NCBI RefSeq assembly: GCF_021916785.1
Contig: NZ_JAKCFC010000001.1
Coordinates: forward strand, 310,001-374,000
DNA from: Mycolicibacterium lacusdiani
GTDB taxonomy: Bacteria > Actinomycetota > Actinomycetes > Mycobacteriales > Mycobacteriaceae
Direction: 5' to 3'
Length of the DNA stretch: 64,000 nt
Position 1 is the first letter of the stretch. Each line of letters begins with the position of its first letter. Below the pieces are notes generated by a model. That model ran no database searches. It was given only the letters and a program-made list of their open reading frames with translations, and was not told the DNA's origin. A program made the translations under genes and the position numbers. This document shows, in pieces, positions 26,549 to 34,643 of this stretch.

Positions 26549-27006
26549 GAGACGGCCTTCCGCGCGGCCGTGAAGTCCCACTTGCGTTCACCGATGAACA
26601 ACGTGCCGGCGAGGTCGTCACCGACCAGCTCGGCCTCCAGGCGGCTGCTCCGATCCGGGTTGGCGAGCGCGAGGGCGCCATCGGTCGCGCTGCCGCGCAG
26701 CCACACCTCGATCGATGCTCCGTCGCAGACGTAGGCGGTTGCGGTGGCTCCGTCCACGGCGATGTCGAGCACGATCGTCTCGGCCTTGGTGGGCACGCTG
26801 CCGACGTAGTCCGCCGACGCGGGGAACTGAACCGGCGGCGGCGCTGCGGGGGGTGCGGCGCTGGGTGCGGGCGCGGTGACCGCTGCGGCCGAGGGAACGG
26901 GTGCCGGACTGGTGTCGGAGTCGGCGTTGGCCCACCAGAGTCCGCCACCCAGTACGGCTACCGCGGCCAGGGTGATCACGGGACCGCGAATCTCGTTGTT
27001 CTGCAT
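26545..27006 (-). CDS. Membrane-anchored extracytoplasmic protein with Pro/Ala linker
   Basis: A 153-residue protein: a single membrane anchor at about 10-26 (VITLAAVAVLGGGLWW), a low-complexity Ala/Pro linker at about 30-65, then a beta-rich domain (residues 70-150) ending GTLFIGERKWDFTAARKAV. Such mycobacterial proteins are usually displayed outside the membrane. Coupling to the DUF6529 gene by a 4-bp overlap suggests a shared complex. Three 11-bp direct repeats lie 35-67 bases upstream of its start. Confidence 0.65.
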   Translation of the reverse strand: MQNNEIRGPVITLAAVAVLGGGLWWANADSDTSPAPVPSAAAVTAPAPSAAPPAAPPPVQFPASADYVGSVPTKAETIVLDIAVDGATATAYVCDGASIEVWLRGSATDGALALANPDRSSRLEAELVGDDLAGTLFIGERKWDFTAARKAVS

Positions 27007-27040
27007 GCGAAGAGCTTCGTTGGGACGGGGGTGCCGTCGC

Positions 27041-27073
27041 ATGGAGACCGTGTGGAGATCGCGTGGAGATCGT
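27041..27073. repeat. Three phased 11-bp direct repeats, probable response-regulator operator
   Basis: Units ATGGAGACCGT, GTGGAGATCGC and GTGGAGATCGT are tandem with an exact 11-bp period, one helical turn. OmpR-type regulators (RegX3, PhoP, MtrA) bind phased direct repeats of this spacing. They sit just upstream of the membrane-anchored protein gene. Confidence 0.5.
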
Positions 27074-27258
27074 GGGCGCACACGGGACATTCACAGGTCT
27101 CGGGTCCCGGGATCGGACCCGTGCCGCTGTTACCCTGCCAGTGCCGCCGGCTGCCAGGTTTTCATTCGCCCGCCCGGCCGGCCGGCGCAGAGGCGCGAGG
27201 CACACGTGACACGAACGGGGCCGCACGGAGACGGCCGAGGACATACGGAAAGGACGTC

Positions 27259-28497
27259 GTGCGAGGCGGTGAGATCAGGGCCCTGACGGGTCTTCGCATC
27301 GTGGCCGCCGTCTGGGTGGTGCTGTTCCACTTCCGCCCGTTGTTCGCCGAGGCTGCTCTGGGTTTCTCGTCGGCGCTGTCGCCCGTCCTGGATCGTGGCG
27401 CCCAGGGCGTCGACCTGTTCTTCATCCTCAGCGGCTTCGTGCTGACCTGGAACTATCTCGACAAGATGGGACGCACGTGGTCGACCAGGGCCACCGTGCG
27501 CTTCCTGTGGCTGCGGCTCGCCCGGGTGTGGCCGGTGTACCTGGTCACGCTCCACCTCGCCGCACTGCTGGTCATCTTCACCATCTACGTGGGGCACGTA
27601 CCGCCCGAGAGCGTCGACGAGTTCAACGCCACCAGCTACTTCCGCCAGTTGTTCCTCGTGCAGCTGTGGTTCCAGCCGTTCTTCGACGGATCGAGCTGGA
27701 ATGGTCCGGCGTGGTCCATCAGCGCGGAGTGGCTGGCCTACCTGTTGTTCGGCGGCCTGATCCTGGTGGTCTTCCGGGTGGCGCGTGCGACGCGCGCCCG
27801 CAGCCTGCTGGTGCTCGCGATGGCGGCGTCGTTGCCCCCGGTCGTACTGCTGCTGGCGTCGGGGGAGTTCTATACGCCCTGGAGTTGGCTGCCGCGGATC
27901 GTCATGCAGTTCACGGCGGGCGCGCTGGCGTGCGCAGCGGTCCGCAAGCTCTGGCCGTCGAGGCGCACCCAGCAGGTGGCAGGCGGTGCGTCGCTCGGGT
28001 TGATCGCCGTCATCGTCGGCGCGCTGTACTACTTCGACGCCCACCCGAACCCGAGGATCCCCGACGCCGGCGGACTGGTGGACCTGCTGTTCGTTCCGTT
28101 GGTCGTGACGCTGGCGATCGGCGCGGGCACGCTGCCACGCCTGCTGTCCACGCGGGTCATGGTCTACCTGGGTCAGGTGTCGTTCGGGCTCTACATGGTC
28201 CACGAGATCGTGCACAACGCCTGGATCTGGGCGGCGAAGCAATTCGAGCTGACCCTGTCGGGTTCCCTGGGCATCTGGATCCTGCTGGGGCTCCTAGGGG
28301 TGGCACTGGGCGTCGCCTGTCTGATGTACCACCTCGTGGAGGAACCGGCGCGGCGGTGGATGCGGCGCATGGTCGACGTCAGGGGAGTCCCGGCGTCACG
28401 CGCCACCCTGGCAAAGGATTCGGCAAGCGCCGGTAAGCTCCAGAACCTCGCCGACCACGAGCCGCGGTCGGAGTCACTACCGGCCCGCGCCGGCTGA
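27259..28497 (+). CDS. Acyltransferase-3 family membrane protein (Rv0517-like)
   Basis: A 412-residue OafA/YrhL-type O-acyltransferase with about ten membrane segments. The catalytic segment RALTGLRIVAAVWVVLFHF has the conserved Arg and His. GTG 27259 has AAAGGA upstream. It is followed 13 bases later by a secreted SGNH hydrolase, the same pairing as M. tuberculosis Rv0517-Rv0518. It probably transfers an acyl group to an extracytoplasmic glycan or lipid; the acceptor is unknown. Confidence 0.82.
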   Translation: MRGGEIRALTGLRIVAAVWVVLFHFRPLFAEAALGFSSALSPVLDRGAQGVDLFFILSGFVLTWNYLDKMGRTWSTRATVRFLWLRLARVWPVYLVTLHLAALLVIFTIYVGHVPPESVDEFNATSYFRQLFLVQLWFQPFFDGSSWNGPAWSISAEWLAYLLFGGLILVVFRVARATRARSLLVLAMAASLPPVVLLLASGEFYTPWSWLPRIVMQFTAGALACAAVRKLWPSRRTQQVAGGASLGLIAVIVGALYYFDAHPNPRIPDAGGLVDLLFVPLVVTLAIGAGTLPRLLSTRVMVYLGQVSFGLYMVHEIVHNAWIWAAKQFELTLSGSLGIWILLGLLGVALGVACLMYHLVEEPARRWMRRMVDVRGVPASRATLAKDSASAGKLQNLADHEPRSESLPARAG

Positions 28498-28510
28498 CCT
28501 GGAGGTAGTG

Positions 28511-29191
28511 GTGAGTCGTTCGGCCACGGTGTTGGTTGCGCTCGTCCTCGCGATCGTCGCATCTTCGACGCAGCCCTCCTATCGCACGGTGGGCCGCGAG
28601 ACGGCGCTGAACCACGTCGCCATCGTCGGCGACTCGTACACGACCGGCAGCAGCGAGGGCGGCAACGGCAGTGCGAACTGGACCACGCTGGCGTGGCAGA
28701 AGCTGGCGTCCCACGGCAGGCAGATCGACGCCGACGTCGCCGCGGAGGGCCGCGCCGGCTACGTCGTGCGGGGCTACGACGGCCACGTGTTCGGCGACCT
28801 CGCTCCGCGCGCGGTCCGTCCGGACGACGACCTCGTCGTCTTCTACGGCTCGCGCAACGACCAGGGCAGCGACCCCGTCGCGCTGGCGGCTATGACGAGC
28901 GGCGCCTTCGATCAGGTCCGTCGCGTCGCGCCCGCCGCGAGGTTGCTGGTCATCGGCCCGCCATGGCCCACGGCCGACGTCCCGCCCGCGGTGCTGCAGA
29001 TCCGCGACGTGCTCCGCATGACCGCAGGCGTCGCCGGTGCCACGTTCATCGATCCGATCGCCGAGGGGTGGTTCGTCGGCAGGCCGGAACTCATCGGCCG
29101 CGACGGGGTGCACCCGACTGACGCGGGGCATGCGTTCATGGCCGAGCGAATCGCGCCGTTGATCGGTGCGCAGTTGCCGCTGCCGACCTGA
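28511..29191 (+). CDS. Exported SGNH hydrolase (Rv0518-like)
   Basis: A 226-residue protein with a signal peptide (residues 1-19) and an SGNH/GDSL esterase domain: block I GDSYTTGSS with Ser42, block III SRND, and block V DGVHPTDAGHAF with the Asp-His pair. GTG 28511 is preferred over GTG 28508 for spacing from GGAGG. Together with the acyltransferase upstream it may edit acyl groups on an envelope glycan. Confidence 0.82.
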   Translation: MSRSATVLVALVLAIVASSTQPSYRTVGRETALNHVAIVGDSYTTGSSEGGNGSANWTTLAWQKLASHGRQIDADVAAEGRAGYVVRGYDGHVFGDLAPRAVRPDDDLVVFYGSRNDQGSDPVALAAMTSGAFDQVRRVAPAARLLVIGPPWPTADVPPAVLQIRDVLRMTAGVAGATFIDPIAEGWFVGRPELIGRDGVHPTDAGHAFMAERIAPLIGAQLPLPT

Positions 29192-29198
29192 CGCCGCG

Positions 29199-30098
29199 TC
29201 AGTCCTGCACGGCCTTCGCGATGGCGACGCACGTCGTGAGCCACGAGGTGTCGGTCGACCCGCCGCGCAACGCCCACATGGCGTGGCACGTCATCCGCAC
29301 GACCACCCAGTCCCTGGCCCGCTCGTCGGAGAGTCCGGCTGCGTCGACGAGCGCGTAGAACCGCCTGCGGACGCCGTCGCGCGTGTACCCGGCCAGCTCG
29401 TCCCACCTGTGCCAGAGCATCGGCGCGATCTCGTAGTGCGGGTCGCCGTTGACGGGCCGTGGGCTGATCGCCAGCCAGGGCTCGCGGTCGCCGGCCAGCA
29501 CCGTCCGGTAGTGCAGGTTGCTGTGGATCAGCGTCGAGCTGGTCGCGTGGTCGGTCTCGAACGCGCGGCCGAGGGCAATCGCCTGTTCGACCAGCCGGTG
29601 CGGGATCGGGGCGCTGCGCGGCAGGGCCCCGAGGTCGGTGACCCACTGCGCGACGAGTTCGGAGAGGTTCGGCAGCTGCGGCATCGGGGACAGGTGTAGC
29701 CGCGGATAAAGCGCTGCCACGATCTCGCAGGCCTCGATGTCCCACGAGTCGCGGAGGTCGGTCGGGTCGGCGCGTTCCAGCAGCAGGGCGCGTCGATGGG
29801 GATCGGCGCGCAGCAGCCTGACCGCCGCGGCGCCTGCCCACCGGCGCAGCGCCAGGTGCTCGAAGGCGGTCTCGTCCTGCGGGAAGGCCAGTTTGAGGAC
29901 GGCACGCTCGCCGTCACCCGTCCGGACCGGCAGGATCAGCGAGCCGCTGCCCGATGCCGGTGCCCCGTCGGAGCGCAGGCCCCACTCGGACAGCTGCCCG
30001 GCGGCGGCCTTGGGGAGTTGGTCGACCCAGTCCGCCCACTGCGCTCCGCGCGCCGCCATGTCGCGGACGGCCGCCGGTAGGTCGATCACCGCAGCCAT
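29199..30098 (-). CDS. APH(6)/streptomycin 6-kinase-like protein, probably degenerate
   Basis: A 299-residue protein of the APH(6) aminoglycoside phosphotransferase family. The usual catalytic loop HGDLH reads HSNLH, with Asn194 in place of the catalytic Asp, and the metal-binding IDPKP motif reads ISPRP, with Ser212 in place of Asp. Both replacements point to a kinase without normal activity, though a variant chemistry cannot be excluded. It is divergent from a PPOX gene. Aminoglycoside resistance should not be assumed. Confidence 0.7.
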   Translation of the reverse strand: MAAVIDLPAAVRDMAARGAQWADWVDQLPKAAAGQLSEWGLRSDGAPASGSGSLILPVRTGDGERAVLKLAFPQDETAFEHLALRRWAGAAAVRLLRADPHRRALLLERADPTDLRDSWDIEACEIVAALYPRLHLSPMPQLPNLSELVAQWVTDLGALPRSAPIPHRLVEQAIALGRAFETDHATSSTLIHSNLHYRTVLAGDREPWLAISPRPVNGDPHYEIAPMLWHRWDELAGYTRDGVRRRFYALVDAAGLSDERARDWVVVRMTCHAMWALRGGSTDTSWLTTCVAIAKAVQD

Positions 30099-30152
30099 GC
30101 TGTCATCCCGGGCCGGGGAATGGCCCGCACGGTTCACGCGTTGTCCGACGAC

Positions 30153-30590
30153 ATGCCAGACACGTCCGATGCGTTCGATCCCCGAGACCTCCTCGCCGAC
30201 GCCCGACTGGGCGTGCTTGCGACCATCAAGTCGAACGGCATGCCGCAGCTGTCGCCGGTGACGCCGTTCTACGACCGCTCGACCGACCGCATCCTGGTGT
30301 CGATGACCGAAGGCCGCGCCAAGACCGCCAATCTGCGCCGGGACCCACGCGCGGCGCTCGAGGTCACCAGCTCCGACGGGTGGGCATGGGCCACCGCGGA
30401 GGGCTCGGTGTCCCTCGTCGGACCGGGTTCCGACCCGGACGGACCCGAGGTCGAGGCGCTCGTCGAGTACTACCGTGCGGCCGCGGGCGAGCATCCGGAC
30501 TGGGCCGAGTACCGCTCTGTCATGGTCGGCGACCGGCGGGTCCTGATGACCCTCGCGGTCGAGAAGGTCTACGGCGAGCGGCTGCGCTGA
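30153..30590 (+). CDS. PPOX class F420-dependent oxidoreductase family protein
   Basis: A 145-residue split-barrel flavin/F420-binding protein of the Rv1155 type: DARLGVLATIKSNGMPQLSPVTPFYD, TANLRRDPRAALEVTS, then the C-terminal strand ALTLAVEKVYG-like region. F420-type PPOX proteins reduce varied substrates. ATG 30153 is preferred to an upstream start at 30120 because the domain begins directly after it. Confidence 0.8.
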   Translation: MPDTSDAFDPRDLLADARLGVLATIKSNGMPQLSPVTPFYDRSTDRILVSMTEGRAKTANLRRDPRAALEVTSSDGWAWATAEGSVSLVGPGSDPDGPEVEALVEYYRAAAGEHPDWAEYRSVMVGDRRVLMTLAVEKVYGERLR

Positions 30591-30605
30591 TCACACCCCC
30601 ATCGA

Positions 30606-30637
30606 TACATCCTTTCCTGAATACAGAAGTGGATGTA
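30606..30637. promoter_or_regulatory. Operator candidate of the CmtR-like regulator
   Basis: TACATCC, 18 bases, GGATGTA: a 7-bp perfect inverted repeat ending 11 bases before the ATG of the ArsR gene. Its position suggests autoregulation of the regulator and transporter pair. Confidence 0.5.
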
Positions 30638-30647
30638 CCGTTGCCGC

Positions 30648-30968
30648 ATGCCCGAACTGATGCACCGAGAAGCCCTCGCCAGATTCGGCTACGCGCTGTC
30701 GGATTCCACGCGGTCTTCCATCCTGCTGTCGCTGCGGGAGGGGGGCCAGTACCCGAGCGACCTCGCCGACGCCATCGGGGTGTCCCGCCAGACCATCTCG
30801 AATCACCTTGCCTGCCTTCGCGGTTGCGGTCTCGTCGTCGCCGTGCCGGAGGGACGCCGCAGCCGCTACGAACTCGCCGACCGGCGGATCCGCCACGCGC
30901 TCGACGATCTTGTGGGGCTGGTCCTGGCCGTCGACCCCGCGTGCTGCGCCGAGCAGGGCTGCTGCTGA
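30648..30968 (+). CDS. ArsR-family metal sensor, CmtR-like
   Basis: A 106-residue winged helix protein. The recognition helix SRQTISNHLACLRGC contains the Cys56-x3-Cys60 pair that in CmtR (Rv1994c) binds Cd(II)/Pb(II). A third ligand would come from the C-terminal tail, here unusually rich in cysteine (CCAEQGCC). An upstream ATG at 30633 would extend it by five residues including a Cys. Its stop overlaps the start of a CDF-like transporter, its likely regulated partner. Confidence 0.83.
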   Translation: MPELMHREALARFGYALSDSTRSSILLSLREGGQYPSDLADAIGVSRQTISNHLACLRGCGLVVAVPEGRRSRYELADRRIRHALDDLVGLVLAVDPACCAEQGCC

Positions 30969-31618
30969 TGGGTACCGCGGCACGTCAGGACAGGCGCGAC
31001 GTCCTGATCCGGCGGGTGCGTTGGCTGGTGGCCGCCACCATCGTCTACAACGTCGTGGAAGCGGCGATCGCGCTGCTCGAGGGGACCAGGGTGTCGTCGG
31101 CCGCGCTCGTCGGCTTCGGGCTCGACTCGGTGATCGAAGTGTCGTCGGCTGCCGCGGTGGCCTGGCAGTTCAGCGCGGCGCGGCCGGAGGACCGGGAACG
31201 GGCAGCACTGCGCGTCATCGCGGCGTCGTTCTTCGGGCTCGCCGCCTACGTCACCATCGACTCGGCACGGGCCCTGCTCGGCGACGGCGAGGCCCAGCCG
31301 TCAAGAGTGGGCATCGCGCTCGCCGCCGTCAGCCTGGCCGTGATGCCGCTGCTGTCCTGGGCGCAGCGGAGGGCGGGCCGGGAGCTCGATTCGACGTCGG
31401 CCGTTGCCGATTCACGCCAGACGCTGCTGTGCACGTATCTCTCGGCCGCGCTGCTGGCCGGCCTGCTGGCCAATGCGGTACTCGGGTGGTCGTGGGCTGA
31501 TCCCATCGCCGGTCTGGTCATCGCCGGGGTCGCGGTGCGCGAGGGCATCGAAGCATGGCGTGGCCGGACCTGCTGCGCGACGCCCGTCAGCACCGAACGG
31601 ACGTCGTGCTGCGAATGA
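30968..31618 (+). CDS. Cation transporter (CDF/TMEM163-like) with Cys-rich tail
   Basis: A 216-residue membrane protein with about five to six segments and acidic residues in helices (GFGLDSVIEVSSA, AVADSRQTLLC) typical of cation diffusion facilitators. There is no C-terminal cytoplasmic CDF domain; instead it ends in CCATPVSTERTSCCE, which could pass metal to or from the Cys-rich tail of the ArsR sensor. ATGA overlap couples its translation to that gene. Metal specificity (Cd, Pb, Zn) is inferred only from the CmtR-like partner. Confidence 0.75.
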   Translation: MGTAARQDRRDVLIRRVRWLVAATIVYNVVEAAIALLEGTRVSSAALVGFGLDSVIEVSSAAAVAWQFSAARPEDRERAALRVIAASFFGLAAYVTIDSARALLGDGEAQPSRVGIALAAVSLAVMPLLSWAQRRAGRELDSTSAVADSRQTLLCTYLSAALLAGLLANAVLGWSWADPIAGLVIAGVAVREGIEAWRGRTCCATPVSTERTSCCE

Positions 31619-31645
31619 GCCCGCGCAATGACCGTCGGCGGTGGT

Positions 31646-32158
31646 TCACCACGGCCAGCCGCCCCGCTTCGGTGCGTCACCGGGAGTCGAGGAGTCGCTG
31701 CCCGGTGACTTGCGGGGAGCCGGCGCGACGCTGATCGGCGCCCGCGTCACCGGCGTGCGCGTGACTCCGATCTCGGGTCCGTCACCGGACGGGGACGGCG
31801 ACGAACGCGGATACGGGTTGCGGTACACCGGGCCGGGGTCGAGCCGTTCGGCCGTCGGGGGTGGCGGAGGAGGAGGTGGCGGCATGGGTGGTGCCACCTG
31901 AATCGGGTCGCCCCGGCTGCCCTCGATCGGCGGCGGTCCCACGTCCGGTCGACCAGCTGGCGACACGGCGGGTGGAGCGCCCTCGGGCATGTCCAGCACG
32001 GAGATCGGCCCCCACGTCGCCGCGACGCCGATCGCGACGACTGCGAGGACGGATGCGAGCTTGCCGGTGCGGTACCACGGCGGCTGCCGACGGGCGGCGC
32101 CCAGAGAGCTGACGTCGGCGAACACGCTGGCGCGGCGCTCCGTCATCCGATCGACCAT
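31646..32158 (-). CDS. Proline-rich membrane-anchored protein
   Basis: A 170-residue protein with one membrane segment (about 33-52) and a long proline-rich extracytoplasmic tail, including a run of nine prolines near residue 100. Such tails in mycobacteria often span the peptidoglycan. No catalytic domain is visible. It is divergent from the aldehyde dehydrogenase gene and ends convergently near the CDF transporter. Confidence 0.65.
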   Translation of the reverse strand: MVDRMTERRASVFADVSSLGAARRQPPWYRTGKLASVLAVVAIGVAATWGPISVLDMPEGAPPAVSPAGRPDVGPPPIEGSRGDPIQVAPPMPPPPPPPPPTAERLDPGPVYRNPYPRSSPSPSGDGPEIGVTRTPVTRAPISVAPAPRKSPGSDSSTPGDAPKRGGWPW

Positions 32159-32209
32159 CGGTCCAGCCTAGTGGTGACACACGGAGCGTCATGCCCGGGA
32201 AAGACGACG

Positions 32210-32233
32210 GTTTCACCGGCCACAGACGGGTAT
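32210..32233 (+). promoter_or_regulatory. SigF-like promoter candidate before ALDH
   Basis: GTTT, 14 bases, GGGTAT, ending 9 bases before the GTG start; transcription would begin almost at the start codon. The spacer is short by about one base for mycobacterial SigF. Confidence 0.35.
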
Positions 32234-32242
32234 CGGGGAACC

Positions 32243-33604
32243 GTGACGCAAACCCTGGAGATCACCGTTCTGGACCCACGCACCGGCGACGTCGTGACCC
32301 GGATGCCGCTTGCGCCGCCGTCGGCGTGCGACGCCGCGGTCGAGGCCGCCCACGCCGCGGCGCCCGGCTGGGCGCGCACCGCCCCCGCCGACCGCGCGGC
32401 AGCCGTGGCTGCCGCGGCCAAGGCCGTGTCCGCAGCCGCCGAAGAGCTGGCCGACCTCAACGAGAGGGAGACGGGCAAGCCGCACGATGACGCACTGGGC
32501 GGCGTCGAAGCGGGCGTCGGGACGCTGGTGCAGTACTCCGAGTTGGGTCCGCTGCACGGCGGCCGGGTGCTGCAGGGGCAGTGGGCCGCCACCGACCTGA
32601 TGGTGCCGCAACCGCGCGGTGTCGTCGCGGTACTGACACCGTGGAACGATCCGGTGGCGGTGGCCGCGGGACTGCTGGGCGCCGCCCTCGTATCCGGAAA
32701 CACCGTTGTGCACAAGCCTTCCGAGCGCTGCCCGCAGACCGGCCGTCGGTTCGCCGAGATCCTGGCCGAGCACCTGCCCGAGGGCGTGCTGCAGATCGTC
32801 GACGGCGACGGCACCGCGGGCACCCGGCTGGCGGCGAATCCCCTCGTCGACGTCGTCGCCCACGTCGGCAGCAGCGCGACCGGCCGCGACATCGCGCTGG
32901 CGTGCGCCGCTCGAGGAGCCAAGGCACTGCTGGAGAACGGCGGCAACGATGCGCTGATCGTCGACGAGGGGGTCGACACGCGGTGGGCCGCAGCGCAGGC
33001 CGCGCTCGGGTCCTTCGCCAACGCCGGCCAGATCTGCACCTCGGTCGAGCGCATCTACGTCGTCGAGTCACAGGCCGAGGCCTTCGTCGCAGACCTGGTG
33101 GCCGAAGCACGCGCATGGGACGCCCGGATCGGACCGCTCGTCGACGAACGACACCGGCAGCAGGTGCACGCCCACGTGATCGACGCGGTCGAGGCGGGTG
33201 CGCGCGTCGCGTTCGGCGGCGAACCCCGGCCCGGCCCCGGCTCGTTCTACCCGCCCACGGTGCTCACCGACTGCACGCCGGACATGCTGGTGCTCACCGA
33301 GGAGACGTTCGGGCCCATCGCCCCGGTGCGCGTGGTCCCGGACTTCGAGACCGCGGTGGCCGAGGCCGCCGATGACCGCTACGGGCTCGCGGCGACCGTG
33401 CTGACGCCCGACATGGGGCGTGCTCAGCTCGCCTGGCGATCCCTGCCGGTCGGCACCGTCAAGATCAACGCCGTCTTCGGCGGCGCCCCCGGCGGCGCTG
33501 CCGAGCCACGACGCATCAGTGGCAACGGATTCGGCTTCGGACCCGAACTGCTCGACGAGATGACGGCGGTCAAGGTGGTGCACTGGTCCTCACCGGGTGG
33601 GTGA
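32243..33604 (+). CDS. NAD(P)-dependent aldehyde dehydrogenase
   Basis: A 453-residue ALDH-superfamily enzyme: N135 in TPWND, general base E231 in LLENGGND, and catalytic C265 in GQICTS. The C-terminal TEETFGPIAPVRV is also present. The protein is at the short end for the family, mostly at the N-terminus. GTG 32243 is chosen because it begins just before the first ALDH strand. The aldehyde substrate is unknown. Confidence 0.86.
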   Translation: MTQTLEITVLDPRTGDVVTRMPLAPPSACDAAVEAAHAAAPGWARTAPADRAAAVAAAAKAVSAAAEELADLNERETGKPHDDALGGVEAGVGTLVQYSELGPLHGGRVLQGQWAATDLMVPQPRGVVAVLTPWNDPVAVAAGLLGAALVSGNTVVHKPSERCPQTGRRFAEILAEHLPEGVLQIVDGDGTAGTRLAANPLVDVVAHVGSSATGRDIALACAARGAKALLENGGNDALIVDEGVDTRWAAAQAALGSFANAGQICTSVERIYVVESQAEAFVADLVAEARAWDARIGPLVDERHRQQVHAHVIDAVEAGARVAFGGEPRPGPGSFYPPTVLTDCTPDMLVLTEETFGPIAPVRVVPDFETAVAEAADDRYGLAATVLTPDMGRAQLAWRSLPVGTVKINAVFGGAPGGAAEPRRISGNGFGFGPELLDEMTAVKVVHWSSPGG

Positions 33605-33643
33605 GCCGGAGGCGGTCACGCCGACTCATTAGCGTGGACCGCG

Positions 33644-34597
33644 ATGAGGACGCTGATCGACTTCGACGCCGCGCTGGTGTTCGCCATCCCGTTCGCCCAC
33701 GGCCCGGGCGTACGCGAGGGCGTCCTGCTGGAGGGGCCGCAGGGGTGGGGCGAGTTCAGCCCGCTGCCCGGCAGCACCGGCGACGAGGTCGCGCGGTGGC
33801 TCACGGCTGCCACGGAACCGGGCACGGTGGCGTGGCCGGAACCCGTCCGAGGCCGCGTGCCCGTCGCGGCGGCGATCCCTGCCGTGGACGACGTGCTCGC
33901 CGGTGAGCTGGTGCGGGCGTCGGGGTGCGCGACGGCCGAGGTCGTCGTCGGGTCGGGCGCCGATGGCATCGACGCGGACGTGTCCCGGTTGGTGGCGGTG
34001 CGCGCCGCGCTGGGCGCCGGCGGGTCGATCCGCTGCCGGGCCGAGGGCAGGTGGGACGTGGCCACGGCGACGGCGGCGATCGGCGCATTCGTCGACGCGG
34101 TGGGCGATATCGAGTTCGTCGAGCAGCCCTGCCGCACGCCGGCAGAACTCGCCGAGCTGCGCGGCCGGGTGACGGTGCCGATCGCGGCGAGGATCTCCGC
34201 GGGCATCCCGGCGGGCGTCGACCTGAAGCGGGTCGCCGACGTAGCGGTACTGGTGTGCGGGCTCGCCGGTGGCGTGCGGCGCGGTCTACGACTGGCCGAG
34301 ACGATCGACCTGCCGTGCGTGGTGTCCTCGACTGCCGAGACGACCATCGGCCTCGCCGCGGGTGTCGCACTCGCCGGTGCGCTGCCCAGGCTGGACTTCG
34401 CCTGCTCACTGGGGACGCGCGCGCTGCTTGCCGGCGACGTCGTGTCGCCCGTCCGTTCGCTGCTGCCGCGCGACGGTCGACTACCGGTGGCACCGATGCC
34501 GCCCGCACCGGATCCGGCTCTGGTCGCCCGCTATGCCGTCACCGACCCGGAGCGGGTGCAGTGGTGGCGGCGACAGGTGCGCACGGCATTGATGTGA
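33644..34597 (+). CDS. MenC-like protein lacking catalytic residues
   Basis: A 317-residue enolase-superfamily protein that aligns along its length with mycobacterial o-succinylbenzoate synthase (MenC). Judged by eye, the catalytic Lys pair KxK is E99/V101, the Asp ligand of DAN is Arg132, the Asp-Glu pair of ADES is R183/I184, and the second Lys is V204. Only E160 in EQPC remains of the metal site. The fold seems intact but the known chemistry is impossible. It may be a pseudoenzyme or scaffold. It is followed by an M42 peptidase gene. Confidence 0.72.
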   Translation: MRTLIDFDAALVFAIPFAHGPGVREGVLLEGPQGWGEFSPLPGSTGDEVARWLTAATEPGTVAWPEPVRGRVPVAAAIPAVDDVLAGELVRASGCATAEVVVGSGADGIDADVSRLVAVRAALGAGGSIRCRAEGRWDVATATAAIGAFVDAVGDIEFVEQPCRTPAELAELRGRVTVPIAARISAGIPAGVDLKRVADVAVLVCGLAGGVRRGLRLAETIDLPCVVSSTAETTIGLAAGVALAGALPRLDFACSLGTRALLAGDVVSPVRSLLPRDGRLPVAPMPPAPDPALVARYAVTDPERVQWWRRQVRTALM

Positions 34598-34639
34598 CGA
34601 AGGGCGTGATGACGTAGGGCGTGATGACGAAGGGCGCGA
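34595..34639. repeat. Three 15-bp tandem repeats between MenC-like and M42 genes
   Basis: Three units of TGACGAAGGGCGTGA (one mismatch in each of the second and third copies), beginning with the stop codon of the MenC-like gene. They fill nearly the whole spacer before the M42 start. Each unit contains an ATGA-type start/stop overlap. Confidence 0.8.
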
Positions 34640-34643
34640 TGGA

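Noticed and set aside
29199..30098. Aminoglycoside resistance gene call
   Set aside because: Catalytic Asp and metal Asp are both missing, so a resistance function is not supported.
34595..34639. CRISPR-like array
   Set aside because: The 15-bp units are adjacent without spacers; this is a simple tandem repeat.
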